64,000 nt of DNA, from positions 1 through 64,000 of the forward strand of contig PBYI01000037.1 of assembly GCA_002729525.1 (NCBI GenBank), written 5' to 3'. The position numbers and the translations under genes are program-made. Shown in pieces: positions 18,201 through 27,507 of the stretch. Each line of letters starts with the position of its first letter. Position 1 is the stretch's first letter. This DNA is from Nocardioides sp. (GTDB lineage Bacteria > Actinomycetota > Actinomycetes > Propionibacteriales > Nocardioidaceae). The notes beneath the pieces are model-generated. The model saw only the letters and a list, made by a program, of their open reading frames with translations. It was not told the origin of the DNA and made no database searches.

Positions 18201-19604
18201 ATGAGCAGCACCGCCGGCACCACCGGGACCCCGGGCGCCGACCAGCCCACCCGCACCGCCTCGTGGCCGGTGCTCGCCTGGGGCCTGTGGGACTGGGGGT
18301 CGGCGGCGTTCAACGCCGTCATCACGACCTTTGTCTTCAGCGTGTACATCACCTCCGACGACTTCGGGCCGGGCGCGTCGACCAAGCTCGGCTGGGCGCT
18401 GGCCGCCGCCGGCGTGCTCATCGCGCTGCTCGCACCCATCACCGGGCAGCGGGCCGACCGCACCGGCCGCCGGACGTTCTGGCTGGGCGCCAACACACTG
18501 CTCGTCGTGCTCGCCTCGGCCGGCATGTTCTTCGTCGCGCCCTCGCCCGACTACCTGTGGCTCGGCCTGGGTCTGCTGGCGGCGGGCAACGTGTTCTTCG
18601 AGTTCGCCTCGGTCAACTACAACGCGATGCTCGCCTCGATCTCGCACCCCGGCAACGTCGGCAAGGTGAGCGGCCTCGGGTGGGGACTCGGGTACGTCGG
18701 CGGCATCGTGCTGCTGCTCGTCGTCTACTTCGGCCTGATCAGCCCGGAGGTGGGCCTCTTCGGGATCACCGGCGACGACGCGATGGACGTACGGGTGTCG
18801 ATGCTGGTGTGCGCGGGCTGGACGCTGCTGTTCTCGATCCCGGTCGTCCTCACCCACCCTGACCGGCGCGACCCCGACGCCGAGCCGGCGCCGCGCGTCG
18901 GTCTCGCGGCGTCGTACCGCGCGCTCGGCGCGACCCTCGCCGGCCTGTGGCGCACCGACCGCGACACCGTCCGGTTCCTGGTGGCCTCCGCAGTCTTCCG
19001 TGACGGTCTGGCCGGGGTCTTCACCTTCGGTGCGGTCATCGCCGCCTCCGTGTTCGGTTTCAGCGACGGCGGCGTCATCATCTTCGGCGTCGCCGCCAAC
19101 GTCGTCGCCGGTGCGGCGACCATCGCGTCGGGCTCGCTCGACGACCGCTGGGGCCCCAAGCGGGTCATCAGCATCTCGCTGGGCACCATCGCGGTGTCGG
19201 GCCTGCTGGTCTTCGCGCTGCACGACGGCGGCACCACCGTGTTCTGGGTGTTCGGCCTGCTGCTCGCCGCGTTCGTCGGACCGGCCCAGTCGGCGTCACG
19301 CACCTACCTGGCGCGCCTCGTCCCGCCGGGTCGCGAGGGCGAGGTCTTCGGGCTGTACGCCACCACGGGTCGGGCTGTGAGCTTCCTGGCGCCGGCGATG
19401 TTCTCTCTGTCGATCCTGCTCGGCGCCGCGGTCACGGGCAGCAGCCAGGACGACGCGGAGTACTTCGGCATCCTCGGCGTCGTGCTGGTCGTCGCGGTCG
19501 GCCTGGCGATGCTCCTGCGCGTGCGCCCGGCGCCGGGCGACGCGGGTGCGTCGTCGGCGACCCCCCTGCCGCCGGAGCACTCCCCCGGCGGTCTGCACGG
19601 CTGA
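18201..19604 (+). CDS. MFS transporter, UMF1 (Atg22-like) family
   Basis: The 467-residue protein contains about twelve membrane segments. WGLWDWGSAAFNAVITTFVF at the start, GQRADRTGRR after the second helix, and NYNAMLASI with GKVSGLGWGLGYVGGI are typical of the UMF1/Atg22-like branch of the major facilitator superfamily. The later EVFGLYATTGRAVSFLAP segment also fits. Members export amino acids or other small molecules; the substrate is not predictable. ATG 18201 follows GGGAGGGAG. It appears monocistronic. Confidence 0.9.
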   Translation: MSSTAGTTGTPGADQPTRTASWPVLAWGLWDWGSAAFNAVITTFVFSVYITSDDFGPGASTKLGWALAAAGVLIALLAPITGQRADRTGRRTFWLGANTLLVVLASAGMFFVAPSPDYLWLGLGLLAAGNVFFEFASVNYNAMLASISHPGNVGKVSGLGWGLGYVGGIVLLLVVYFGLISPEVGLFGITGDDAMDVRVSMLVCAGWTLLFSIPVVLTHPDRRDPDAEPAPRVGLAASYRALGATLAGLWRTDRDTVRFLVASAVFRDGLAGVFTFGAVIAASVFGFSDGGVIIFGVAANVVAGAATIASGSLDDRWGPKRVISISLGTIAVSGLLVFALHDGGTTVFWVFGLLLAAFVGPAQSASRTYLARLVPPGREGEVFGLYATTGRAVSFLAPAMFSLSILLGAAVTGSSQDDAEYFGILGVVLVVAVGLAMLLRVRPAPGDAGASSATPLPPEHSPGGLHG

Positions 19605-19768
19605 GCCGGCCCCGGGACGGCGGCGTGCGGGGCACCCTGCCCAGACCGCTGACCGGGGCCGACGTGCCGACCCTCCCCGCGGATGGGTTTGTCCTTGGGT
19701 GTCGCGGGTACCTTTGAGGGATGCGCGGGAACCTCCCGCGCCATCGGGCGCAGACAGGAGGTGCCTCA

Positions 19769-20155
19769 ATGGCAGAGCGCACACTACGCGGAGCGCGCCT
19801 CGGAGGCCAGAGCTTCGAGGACGAGCGCGGCATCGAGTTCGCCGCGCGCCAGCAGGTCGGCTACCGCTGCCCGCAGCATCACGAGTTCGAGATCACCATG
19901 TCGGTCGAGGCCGACGTGCCCGCCGTCTGGGAGTGCCCGCGCTGCGGCGCCGAGGCGCTGAGCACCCAGGGCATCGAGAAAGAGGAGAAGGCCGAGAAGC
20001 CGGCGCGTACCCACTGGGACATGCTGCTGGAGCGTCGGTCGGAGTCCGAGCTCGAGGACATCCTCAAGGAGCGGCTGGAGCTGCTGCGTGGCGGTGAGAT
20101 CGGTCCCGCGCACCTGCACCGCTCCACCGGCAAGAAGCGCAAGGCGTCGGCCTGA
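19769..20155 (+). CDS. rbpA: RNA polymerase-binding protein RbpA
   Basis: The 128-residue protein matches RbpA: MAERTLRGARLGGQSFEDE, the zinc site YRCPQHH with WECPRCG, and a C-terminal sigma-interacting helix THWDMLLERRSESELEDIL. RbpA binds RNA polymerase and principal sigma factors in actinobacteria and stabilises the open complex. ATG 19769 was chosen because ACAGGAGG precedes it; a longer reading to 19721 has no ribosome site and a non-homologous extension. It is convergent with fxsA, 24 bases apart. Confidence 0.96.
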   Translation: MAERTLRGARLGGQSFEDERGIEFAARQQVGYRCPQHHEFEITMSVEADVPAVWECPRCGAEALSTQGIEKEEKAEKPARTHWDMLLERRSESELEDILKERLELLRGGEIGPAHLHRSTGKKRKASA

Positions 20156-20179
20156 GCCTCCGTCCGCCGACGGGCGCCC

Positions 20180-20716
20180 CTAGCTCTCGTCGTCGACGAC
20201 CTCGCCCCGGACGACGGGTCCCTGTGACCCGGGTCCGGGGCGTCGTGCGTCCGGACCCGCGCCGAACGGTCCGGGACCGAACGGCCCGGTCCCGCCGAAC
20301 CCGAACCCGGCGGCTCCCCCGGGAGTGCCGGCCACGGTGATCCGACGGGCGAACCACGCCGTGACGGCGCCGCGGAACAGCACGCGCGTCAGGGGGAAGA
20401 CCAGCAGGGCGCCGAACGCGTCGGTCACGAAGCCCGGCGTCAGCATCAGCGTGCCGCCGATGAGCACCAGCGCACCGTCGGCGAGCTCCTTCGACGGCAT
20501 CCGTCCGGCCGCGAGCGCCTCCCGCAGCGCCTGCAGGGCGCGGCCGCCCTCGCGGCGTACGAGCCAGGCGCCGATGAGGCTGTCGAGCACCAGGATCGCG
20601 ACGGTCCACCAGGCGCCGATGACCTGGCCGACCTGCACGATCGCCACGATCTCGACCAGGGGCACCACCACGAAGGCGAGCAGCAGGATCGGACCGACCG
20701 GACGACGACGTGCCAT
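20180..20716 (-). CDS. fxsA: FxsA family membrane protein
   Basis: The 178-residue protein begins with MARRRPVGPILLLAFVVVPL followed by EIVAIVQVGQVIGAWWT, the characteristic FxsA start with its conserved Glu. LIGGTLMLTPGFVTDAFGAL is the second family hallmark. It is a small inner-membrane protein; E. coli FxsA affects phage T7 exclusion by the F plasmid, but its normal role is unknown. The last 45 residues are Gly/Pro-rich and variable. Confidence 0.93.
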   Translation of the reverse strand: MARRRPVGPILLLAFVVVPLVEIVAIVQVGQVIGAWWTVAILVLDSLIGAWLVRREGGRALQALREALAAGRMPSKELADGALVLIGGTLMLTPGFVTDAFGALLVFPLTRVLFRGAVTAWFARRITVAGTPGGAAGFGFGGTGPFGPGPFGAGPDARRPGPGSQGPVVRGEVVDDES

Positions 20717-20760
20717 GGCTCCAGCCTAGGTCGCGCGGCCCAGCGGATCGTGGGTCGTAC

Positions 20761-21534
20761 CTAGCGGTGGGCGTCCTCGTGCTCGCGGTGGTGACCGGCC
20801 CAGGCGTCACGGGCGCGAGCCCGGCGCTGCGCGAGACCCCAGCGGGTCACCCGGAGCAGCGACTCCACCGCGACGCTGCCGCTCATCTTCGAGGCGCCGC
20901 GGACCCGCTCGACGAACTCGATGGGCACCTCCTGGACGCGCAGGCCGGCGGCGAGCGTGCGGGCCACCAGGTCGGTCTGGAAGACGTAGCCGGTCGAGCG
21001 CACCGACCCGAGGTCGACCGCCTCGAGCGTCGAGCGACGGAAGAGCCGGAACCCGGCGGTCGCGTCGCGCACGCCGATCCCCAGGAGCAGCCGGACGTAG
21101 AGGTTGCCGCCGCGCGAGACCGCCTCGCGGTGCAGCGGCCAGTTGACGACCGTCCCGCCCGGTACCCAGCGCGAGCCGATCACCAGGTCGGCGTCGGGCA
21201 GCGCGGCGAGCAGCAGGGGCAGCTGCTCCGGCTGGTGCGAGCCGTCGGCGTCCATCTCCCCGACGACGTCGTAGTCGCGCGACAGCGCCCACGCGAAGCC
21301 CGCGAGGTACGCCGCCCCCAGGCCGCCCTTCGCACGCCGGTGCAGGACGTGCACCCGCGGGTCGGCGGCGGCCAGCGCGTCGGCGACCGTGCCGGTGCCG
21401 TCGGGCGAGGCGTCGTCGACCACGAGCACGTCGACCCCCGGGCAGGCGGCGTGCAGGCGGCCGACCACCCACGCGAGGTTGTCGACCTCGTTGTAGGTGG
21501 GCACCACCATGACCACGCGAGCGACGTCGCTCAT
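20761..21534 (-). CDS. ppm1: Polyprenol monophosphomannose synthase (GT2)
   Basis: From ATG 21532-21534 the protein has 257 residues. [31 protein letters not shown] and [15 protein letters not shown] (DxD-type metal site) are typical of dolichol/polyprenol-phosphate mannose synthases. It transfers mannose from GDP-mannose to polyprenol phosphate at the inner membrane face, supplying lipomannan and glycoprotein synthesis. It lies 10 bases downstream of lnt. The two activities are fused as Ppm1 in Mycobacterium tuberculosis and are separate here. There is no C-terminal membrane segment. Confidence 0.93.
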   Translation of the reverse strand: MSDVARVVMVVPTYNEVDNLAWVVGRLHAACPGVDVLVVDDASPDGTGTVADALAAADPRVHVLHRRAKGGLGAAYLAGFAWALSRDYDVVGEMDADGSHQPEQLPLLLAALPDADLVIGSRWVPGGTVVNWPLHREAVSRGGNLYVRLLLGIGVRDATAGFRLFRRSTLEAVDLGSVRSTGYVFQTDLVARTLAAGLRVQEVPIEFVERVRGASKMSGSVAVESLLRVTRWGLAQRRARARDAWAGHHREHEDAHR

Positions 21535-21544
21535 GCGGCTCCTC

Positions 21545-23095
21545 TCACGCGCCCGCCGGCTCGGCGGTGCGCTCGTCGACGGCCGGGTCCGGGTCCCCGG
21601 AGCGGCCGCGGCGACGGTACGGGCGGGCCGACAACGCCAGGCCAACGACGATCGACGCGGCACCCAACAGCGGGAGTGCGGCGCCCACGGCGAGCGCCGG
21701 GGTCTCCCCGACGCGGCGCTCGACAGTGGCCACCAGGACGTCCTGGGTGAGGCGGTCGGTGCGGGCGAGCACCTCGCCGTCGGGGGCGATCACGCCGGAC
21801 ACCCCGTTGGTCGAGGCGACGACGACGTACTTGCCGGTGGCGATCGCCTGGGCGCGGGTGATGGCGAACTGCTGCTCGACCTGGTCGGTGAAGATGAAGC
21901 TGGCGTTGCTGGTCTGCACGGTGACCAGCTCGGCGCCGTTGCGGATCTGGGCGGTCAGCCCGTCCTCGTAGGCGATGTCGAAGCAGATCGCGTCCGCGAC
22001 CGGCACCCCGGCGACGTCGAGGGGCGTGGTGCGGGTGCCGGTGCGCATGTCACGCGGGATCCGGTCGAACTGCGGCACCAGGTCGGCGAGCCAGCGGCGC
22101 AGCGGGATGTACTCGCCGAACGCCACCGGGTGCCGCTTGGTGTACCGCTCCCCCGCGCCCGTGGCCGGGTCCCACACGACGCCCTGGTTGAGGACGTGGT
22201 CCGGTCCGTCGCCGACCATCGCGCCCACCAGCACCGGTACGCCGATCCGGGCGACCGCGCCGTCGATCAGGCTGCCGACGTAGGCGTCGGTGAACGGGTC
22301 GCGGGCGGTGGAGTTCTCCGGCCACACCACCAGGTCGGGCGCCGAGACGGTGCCGGCCGCGACGGCGGCCGCCAGCTCGTCGGTGACCTCGGCGTGGTTC
22401 TCGGTGATGCCGACGGGGTCGACGAGCACGTCGTTGCCCCGGCCCGGTACGTCGCCCTGGACGGCCGCCACGGTGACCTCGCCGTTGCCGTCGAGCGTCC
22501 ACGGGAGCGCGACCGGGACCAGCGACACCGCGACGACTCCCACGAGCCCCGCGGCCGCGGCGAGCCGCTCCCCCGCCGCCTCGGCGCGCAGCGTCAGCAG
22601 CAGACGGGCCAGCAGGAAGCCGATGAGGGCGACGAGCACCGAGACGCCGTTGATGCCGACGTACGCCAGCGCGGGCGCGAGCGGGGTGTCGACCACCGCG
22701 AAGCCGAGTCGGCCCCACGGCATGCCGCTCCACGGCCACTGCATGCGCACCGCCTCGGCCACGACCCAGGCCAGCGCGAGCCAGGCGGGCCAGGCCGGCA
22801 GCCGGAGCAGGCGGGTGGCGACCAGGCCCCACAGCCCGTAGAAGACCGCCTCGATGCCCGCGAGGGCCAACCAGGAGAACAGGCTGATGGAGGAGGCCAT
22901 CCAGTGGATGTGCGGGTAGTAGAACGCCGCACCGAAGACCAGGCCGAGGAGGAAGCCACCGCCGAGACCGCGGCCGCGCAGCGCGAGAGCCAGCGCGGCG
23001 AGCGAGAGCGGGGCGACGTACGGGACCGCGACCGGCTCGTAGGCCAGCGAGAGGACCGCCCCTGCGCACGCGACGGCGAGGAGTCGGAGCAGCAC
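21545..23095 (-). CDS. lnt: Apolipoprotein N-acyltransferase
   Basis: The 516-residue protein has five to seven N-terminal membrane segments and a C-terminal nitrilase-type domain. The catalytic triad residues appear in order: Glu in [11 protein letters not shown], Lys in [14 protein letters not shown] and Cys in [12 protein letters not shown]. It N-acylates the lipid-modified cysteine of lipoproteins in the outer leaflet. Two exported lipoproteins in this window (the FKBP and the ABC binding protein) would be typical substrates. It is probably co-transcribed with ppm1. Confidence 0.95.
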   Translation of the reverse strand: MLLRLLAVACAGAVLSLAYEPVAVPYVAPLSLAALALALRGRGLGGGFLLGLVFGAAFYYPHIHWMASSISLFSWLALAGIEAVFYGLWGLVATRLLRLPAWPAWLALAWVVAEAVRMQWPWSGMPWGRLGFAVVDTPLAPALAYVGINGVSVLVALIGFLLARLLLTLRAEAAGERLAAAAGLVGVVAVSLVPVALPWTLDGNGEVTVAAVQGDVPGRGNDVLVDPVGITENHAEVTDELAAAVAAGTVSAPDLVVWPENSTARDPFTDAYVGSLIDGAVARIGVPVLVGAMVGDGPDHVLNQGVVWDPATGAGERYTKRHPVAFGEYIPLRRWLADLVPQFDRIPRDMRTGTRTTPLDVAGVPVADAICFDIAYEDGLTAQIRNGAELVTVQTSNASFIFTDQVEQQFAITRAQAIATGKYVVVASTNGVSGVIAPDGEVLARTDRLTQDVLVATVERRVGETPALAVGAALPLLGAASIVVGLALSARPYRRRGRSGDPDPAVDERTAEPAGA

Positions 23096-23376
23096 GTCTG
23101 AACCGTACCCGTGCCACTGCAGGGCCCCGGGAGGGTCGCACAGCCGTCGGTCCGACCCGACCGCCGCTGGTCGCGACGTCCGGGTCGTTGTCTAGGGCTG
23201 CGGGACCCTCCCGGCCCGCTCCCGTGGTGTGGGTCGGCTCGCCCCGGTCCCGGCGCGACCCGGATGCTGGCAGTCGCACCCGTCGCCTCCGACCCCGCGG
23301 ACGAGGACCCGCTCACCACGACCTGCACGAGCGGACGCGCCACCTTCGCGAAACGCCGCCGTCAGTGTCAACACGC
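23096..23376. other. Intergenic region upstream of lnt
   Basis: Nothing coding is recognisable in this stretch, which starts the 419-base gap between lnt and kal. Frames crossing it are short, Arg/Pro-rich shadows. It should contain the lnt promoter (minus strand); no confident -35/-10 pair was found. The rest of the gap holds two hairpins listed separately. Confidence 0.5.
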
Positions 23377-23415
23377 CGCTGACCTGCGGCGACGCCGCGT
23401 CTTTGCAGGTCAGCG
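23377..23415 (-). terminator. Second hairpin downstream of the lysine operon
   Basis: CGCTGACCTGC and GCAGGTCAGCG form a perfect 11-bp stem around a GC-rich 17-base loop. An outer, imperfect pairing between GAAACGC (about 23350) and GCGTTTC (about 23415-23421) could extend it. It may be a back-up terminator or a REP-like element. Confidence 0.5.
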
Positions 23416-23454
23416 CGTTTCGATGACCGACTGCGACTAGGGGTGAAATGTGAC

Positions 23455-23491
23455 CCGCCACGGCGTGTCGGCTTGCGACACGCCGTGGCGG
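23455..23491 (-). terminator. Strong terminator of the kdd-kamDE-kal operon
   Basis: CCGCCACGGCGTGTCG and CGACACGCCGTGGCGG form a perfect 16-bp stem with a 5-base loop, 24 bases after the kal stop codon in the reading direction. The tail on the minus strand (GTCACATTTCACC) has a short T run. Confidence 0.75.
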
Positions 23492-23514
23492 CCCAGCATC
23501 TGAGTCGGCGCAGG

Positions 23515-23904
23515 TCAGGGGACCACGACGGTGCCGGTCGCCGTGGTCGCCACGACGGCCGGGTCGAGCACGGTCGCGGCCCCTGGACGGTCCGCGGTCG
23601 GGGCGCCGCGAGCGACGACGTGCAGCCAGAACCGCATGCGTCGCGAGCGGGTGCCGGCGTGCACCAGCTCGGCCCCCACCTCGACGACGTCCCCGGCGCG
23701 CACGGGGGCCAGGAACTGCACGTCCTCGTAGCCGGCGAACAGCGCCTCGTCGCCGTCGAGGGTGATCGAGAGGTCGGTGGCGACGTCGCCGAACAGCCCG
23801 AGGCCGTACGCGCCGTCGACCAGGTTGCCGGCGTAGTGCGCGTGGGAGAACGGCACGTAGCGACGGTGCATCACCCGGGTGCCCACCCGCGGGTCGGTCG
23901 TCAC
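23515..23904 (-). CDS. kal: Hotdog-fold protein, probable 3-aminobutyryl-CoA ammonia-lyase
   Basis: The 129-residue single hotdog domain (HAHYAGNLVDGAYGLGLFGD, then DVQFLAPVRAGDVVEVGAEL) matches the Kal family of lysine fermentation. Kal deaminates L-3-aminobutyryl-CoA to crotonyl-CoA. The assignment rests on the fold plus position: its GTG start overlaps the kamE stop by four bases (GTGA), so it is the last gene of the kdd-kamD-kamE operon. Alone, the domain could be any small thioesterase or dehydratase. Confidence 0.8.
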   Translation of the reverse strand: MTTDPRVGTRVMHRRYVPFSHAHYAGNLVDGAYGLGLFGDVATDLSITLDGDEALFAGYEDVQFLAPVRAGDVVEVGAELVHAGTRSRRMRFWLHVVARGAPTADRPGAATVLDPAVVATTATGTVVVP

Positions 23905-24737
23905 GACGCCACCGCCTGCGGTGCGTCCTGCGCGGGTACGCCGGACGGTCGTGGCGGGTCCGGGGCCAGCCGGTGCACCAGGAAGCTCGCCACCTCCCCC
24001 GGCGTCGTACCACGTCCGAAGACCCGGTCGACGCCCAGCTCGGCGGCCATCGTCTCGTCGAAGCGCGGGCCGCCCACGACCAGCAGCGGGCGCCGCTCGG
24101 GCGGGTAGGCCTCGCGGAACGCCGCGGACATCTCCCGGGTGTTGAGCAGGTGGGCGTCGCGCTGAGTGACGACCTGGGAGACCAGCACCGCGTCGGCCTG
24201 CTCCTCGGTCGCCCGGGCGACGAGCTCGGGCACCGACACCTGGGCACCGAGGTTCACGGTGCGCAGCTCGCGGTAGTACTCCAGGCCCTTCTCGCCGGCG
24301 AAGCCCTTGACGTTGAGGATCGCGTCGATGCCGACCGTGTGCGCGTCGGTGCCGATGCAGGCGCCGACGACCACCAGGCGGCGCCGGAGTGCGGCCTTGA
24401 CCGCGGCGTTGGCCTCCTTGGGCGTCAGCAGTGGGTAGTCGCGCTCGACCACCTGCACGGTGCGGGGGTCGACGAGGTGCTGCACCCGGCCGTAGACCAC
24501 GAAGAAGGTGTGGCCCGGCCCCAGCGCCCGGCTGTGCACGACCAGCGCGGGGTCCATGCCCATCTTGTTGGCCAGCTGCACCGCAGCGCCCTCGGCGACC
24601 TTCGACAGCGGCAACGGCAGGGTGAAGCTCGTCTGCACCATGCCGTCGCCGGTGCTGTCGCCGTACGGTCGGACCGGGGCGCCGCGCTCGTTGCTGGGCT
24701 CGTTGCTGGGCTCGCTGGCGGGCTCGGGACTGCTCAT
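23901..24737 (-). CDS. kamE: Beta-lysine/D-lysine 5,6-aminomutase beta subunit
   Basis: The protein has 278 residues from ATG 24735-24737. GTDAHTVGIDAI is the B12-binding DxHxxG motif, with Asp131, His133 and Gly136. LNVKGFAGEKG places a lysine at 144; in the clostridial enzyme His133 of this subunit ligates cobalt and Lys144 binds PLP, so both numbers agree exactly. A Rossmann B12 domain follows (VLVSQVVTQRDAHL). With KamD it moves the 6-amino group of beta-lysine to C5 using adenosylcobalamin and PLP. The N-terminus has a short EPSN repeat. The start overlaps the kamD stop by four bases. Confidence 0.94.
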   Translation of the reverse strand: MSSPEPASEPSNEPSNERGAPVRPYGDSTGDGMVQTSFTLPLPLSKVAEGAAVQLANKMGMDPALVVHSRALGPGHTFFVVYGRVQHLVDPRTVQVVERDYPLLTPKEANAAVKAALRRRLVVVGACIGTDAHTVGIDAILNVKGFAGEKGLEYYRELRTVNLGAQVSVPELVARATEEQADAVLVSQVVTQRDAHLLNTREMSAAFREAYPPERRPLLVVGGPRFDETMAAELGVDRVFGRGTTPGEVASFLVHRLAPDPPRPSGVPAQDAPQAVAS

Positions 24738-26350
24738 CGGGAGACCTCCTGGAGGACCGGTCGGGCCGCGGTCGGCCCGTCGAGGACCTCGGTCGCGGGG
24801 TTGAGGTAGTCGGGCGCCTTCTCGGCGACGCCGTCGAGCCCCCGGCCCTGGTCGGCGGGGCGCTTCATCAGCCCGAAGGTGCCGTCCGCGATCGCGGCCA
24901 GCAGGCCCTCGTCGACGACCCGCTCCAGCAGGTCGACGGTCTCGCCCAGGACGTGGTGGGCGCGGCGGGCGATGAAGCCGTCGGGCGCCGGGTGGAAGTC
25001 CTCGTGCAGGTTGCCGGCGGCCTCCAGCACGTAGCGGACGTTCTGCAGCGCGAGGTCGCGGTCGGAGAGCCACGGCGTCACCACCGCCTCGGTCATCATG
25101 CCGACCAGCAGGATCCCCTGGCCGGTCAGAGCGCCCGCCAGGTTGAAGAACCCGTCGAGCAGGTGTCCACGGAAGACGTCGCCGGTCATGTGCCGGGTCG
25201 GCGGCATCCACTTCAGCGGGGCGTCGGGGAAGAGCGCGCGGGCGAGCAGCGCGTGCGACAGCTCCAGCCGGAACGACTCCGGCAGGGCCGGGTCGATCTC
25301 GAACGCGTGACCCAGGCCGAGCTGCCAGTCCTCCAGTCCGGCCTCGTGCGCGAAGTACTCGTTGAGCAGCTGGCTGGTGGTGACCGTGTGCGCGGCCTCG
25401 ACGGCGTCGGCGGTGGTGAGGTAGTTGTCCTCGCCCGTGTTGATGATGATGCCGGCGCGCGCGTGCACCTGGCGGCTGAAGCGCTGGTCGACGAAGGTGC
25501 GCACCGGGTTGATGTCACGGAAGAGGATCCCGTACATCGAGTCGTTCAGCATCATGTCGAGCCGCTCGAGACCGGCCAGGACGGCGATCTCCGGCATGCA
25601 CAGGCCGCTGGCGTAGTTGGTGAGCCGCACGTACCGGCGCAGCTCGCGGCTGGTCTCGTCGAGCGCGGCCCGCATGAGCCGGAAGTTCTCCCGCGTGGCG
25701 TACGTGCCGGCGTACCCCTCGCGGGTGGCGCCCTCGGGCACGAAGTCGAGCAGGGACTGCCCGGTGGAGCGGATCACGGCGATCACGTCGGCACCCGCCC
25801 GGGCGGCCTGCTGGGCCTGCGGGATGTCCTCGTGGATGTCACCGGTGGCGACGATGAGGTAGATCCACGGCTGGCGGGGCGCGTCGCCGGTCTCGGCGAG
25901 GAGCTGCTCGCGCTCGCGGCGTCGTACGGCGATCGCGTCGAGCCCGCCGCCCACGGCGGCGCGCGCGGCCTCGGCCGCCCGCTCGGCGTCGGGGCCCTCG
26001 GGCAGCCGGAACCGGGCACGGCCCGCGGCCGCGCGGCGCGCGAGTGCGGCCAGGTCGCCGGAGGGGCCGGCCTCACCGCGGACCAGGGCGTCCCAGACGG
26101 GGAGCGAGACGCCGTGGGCGAGACCGCCGTCGGCGTACAGGTCGGCGGCGACGGCCTCGGTGAGTCGGTTGACCCACGGGGTGCCGTCCTCGTCGGCGCC
26201 GTCGAGCCCGCCGAGGCGCAGGGTTGCCCGCTCCACCGAGACGGTGGTGTGCCGTCGGGCCAGGTCGACGATCGGCGCGCCGGCACGCGAGGCGAGGTCG
26301 CGGGCGCGCGCCACCAGGTGCGGGTCGAGCGCGAGCTTGGGGTCGGTCAT
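24734..26350 (-). CDS. kamD: Beta-lysine/D-lysine 5,6-aminomutase alpha subunit
   Basis: The protein has 538 residues from ATG 26348-26350; the family is usually about 515-530. It is the large TIM-barrel subunit that holds PLP and substrate with KamE. Recognisable segments are YLIVATGDIHEDIPQAQQAA, AVIRSTGQSLLDFVPEG, NYASGLCMPEIAVLAGLERL and GIIINTGEDNYLTTADAV. The open frame continues upstream into kdd, but that part is a shadow. It overlaps kdd upstream and kamE downstream by four bases each, so translation is tightly coupled. Confidence 0.95.
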   Translation of the reverse strand: MTDPKLALDPHLVARARDLASRAGAPIVDLARRHTTVSVERATLRLGGLDGADEDGTPWVNRLTEAVAADLYADGGLAHGVSLPVWDALVRGEAGPSGDLAALARRAAAGRARFRLPEGPDAERAAEAARAAVGGGLDAIAVRRREREQLLAETGDAPRQPWIYLIVATGDIHEDIPQAQQAARAGADVIAVIRSTGQSLLDFVPEGATREGYAGTYATRENFRLMRAALDETSRELRRYVRLTNYASGLCMPEIAVLAGLERLDMMLNDSMYGILFRDINPVRTFVDQRFSRQVHARAGIIINTGEDNYLTTADAVEAAHTVTTSQLLNEYFAHEAGLEDWQLGLGHAFEIDPALPESFRLELSHALLARALFPDAPLKWMPPTRHMTGDVFRGHLLDGFFNLAGALTGQGILLVGMMTEAVVTPWLSDRDLALQNVRYVLEAAGNLHEDFHPAPDGFIARRAHHVLGETVDLLERVVDEGLLAAIADGTFGLMKRPADQGRGLDGVAEKAPDYLNPATEVLDGPTAARPVLQEVSR

Positions 26351-27459
26351 GCGTCCGGCTCCGTCCGGTCGTCGAAGAGCATCCGGACGCCGGGGTGGCG
26401 GCGGACCAGGTCCAGGGCCAGGTCGGCGTGGCCGGGCACGTAGCCGTTGCCGACGAGCATCCGCACGTCGGCGCCGAGGCCCTCGGCGCCGAGCGCCGCC
26501 GCGGCGAAGGAGGTGGCCATCGAGAAGAACACCACCGTGCCGCCGTCGCGGGTCGCGAGCACCGACCCGCCCTCGCACCCGGGCACGTCGACGCAGACGA
26601 CCGTGACGTCGGCCGGTCCCCCGGAGGCGACCACGGCGTCGCGCAGCGCGACCGGGTCGCGCGCGTCGGCGACCGCCACCACGTCGGCGAGCCCCGACGC
26701 GCGCAGGCGCTCGGCCTCAGCCTCGGTCGGTACAACGCCGACGAGGCGCGCGGCGCCGGCCTCGCGGGCCGCGGACAGGCTGAGCGACCCGGACTTGCCG
26801 GAGCCGCCGACCACCGCGACCGTGCCGCCCGGGTGCTCGGCGACGACGCGCGCGGTGAGGGCGGGGGCGCCGCAGACGTCCATCACGGCCAGCGACAGCG
26901 ACGGCGGCAGGTCGTCGGGCAGCCGGGCTGCCACCGAGCGGCCGAAGAGGATCGCGTGCCCCGCGGTCGGCACCTGCTCGGAGAGGCCGTCCCAGCGGGC
27001 GAGGCCGTCGGTGATCCGCAGCGGCGTCAGGGTGAGCGACACGAGCGTCGCGACTCGGTCGCCGACGGCGAGGCCGAGCGGGCTGTCCGGGCCGACCTCC
27101 TCGACGGTGCCGACGAGCATGCCGCCGGAGCCGGTGACAGGGTTCTGCATCTTGCCGCGCTGCCCGACGATGTCGAGCACGGCCGCACGGACCGCATCTC
27201 CGTCGGGCCTGCCGTCGGGGCGGGTGTGCGCCTCGGAGAGCTGGCGGAACGACGCGGCGTCGAGGTTGAGCCGCTCGACACGCACCCGCACCTCGTCGGG
27301 CCACAGGTCGGGCCGCGCGTCGAGGCACGCGGCCGCCTGCGGCAGCACCAGCGGCCGGTCGAGCACGCGGTGCAGCCCCGTCGGGTCGCCCACCTCGACG
27401 GGCTCAGCCGGTGCGGCAGAACCTGCGTCCTGGTCGGGCACGGTCGTCGCCTCCGACAC
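26347..27459 (-). CDS. kdd: L-erythro-3,5-diaminohexanoate dehydrogenase
   Basis: The 370-residue protein has VAVVGGSGKSGSLSLSAARE as an NAD-binding loop and GQRGKMQNPVTGSGGMLVGTV, a stretch typical of Kdd. It oxidises 3,5-diaminohexanoate to 5-amino-3-oxohexanoate with release of ammonia, the step after KamDE. GTG 27457-27459 was chosen because AAAGGG lies 8 bases upstream; GTGs at 27465 and 27468 are too close to that site. It is the first gene of the operon, divergent from kamA across a palindrome-rich region. Confidence 0.92.
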   Translation of the reverse strand: MSEATTVPDQDAGSAAPAEPVEVGDPTGLHRVLDRPLVLPQAAACLDARPDLWPDEVRVRVERLNLDAASFRQLSEAHTRPDGRPDGDAVRAAVLDIVGQRGKMQNPVTGSGGMLVGTVEEVGPDSPLGLAVGDRVATLVSLTLTPLRITDGLARWDGLSEQVPTAGHAILFGRSVAARLPDDLPPSLSLAVMDVCGAPALTARVVAEHPGGTVAVVGGSGKSGSLSLSAAREAGAARLVGVVPTEAEAERLRASGLADVVAVADARDPVALRDAVVASGGPADVTVVCVDVPGCEGGSVLATRDGGTVVFFSMATSFAAAALGAEGLGADVRMLVGNGYVPGHADLALDLVRRHPGVRMLFDDRTEPDA

Positions 27460-27475
27460 GTTCACCACCCTTTCG

Positions 27476-27490
27476 CCGTAAGACTTGCGG
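27476..27490. promoter_or_regulatory. Imperfect palindrome in the kdd/kamA intergenic region
   Basis: CCGTAAG-A-CTTGCGG is a 7+1+7 inverted repeat with one mismatch. Its layout matches the perfect 7+1+7 palindrome 44 bases away. It lies just upstream of the kdd ribosome site, a position suited to control of that operon. Confidence 0.5.
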
Positions 27491-27507
27491 TGTGGCGGTC
27501 TCGTCAC

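Noticed and set aside
19721..19768. 16-residue N-terminal extension of RbpA
   Set aside because: The internal ATG has a strong AGGAGG site and the known RbpA start; the extension has no ribosome site.
20145..20172. Inverted repeat CGTCGGC/GCCGACG at the rbpA-fxsA junction
   Set aside because: Only 7 bp with a 14-base loop; too weak to call a terminator in DNA this GC-rich.
26351..26578. Upstream extension of kamD in the same open frame
   Set aside because: The extension overlaps kdd and is Arg/Gly/Pro-rich. ATG 26350 with a four-base overlap to kdd fits the operon pattern.
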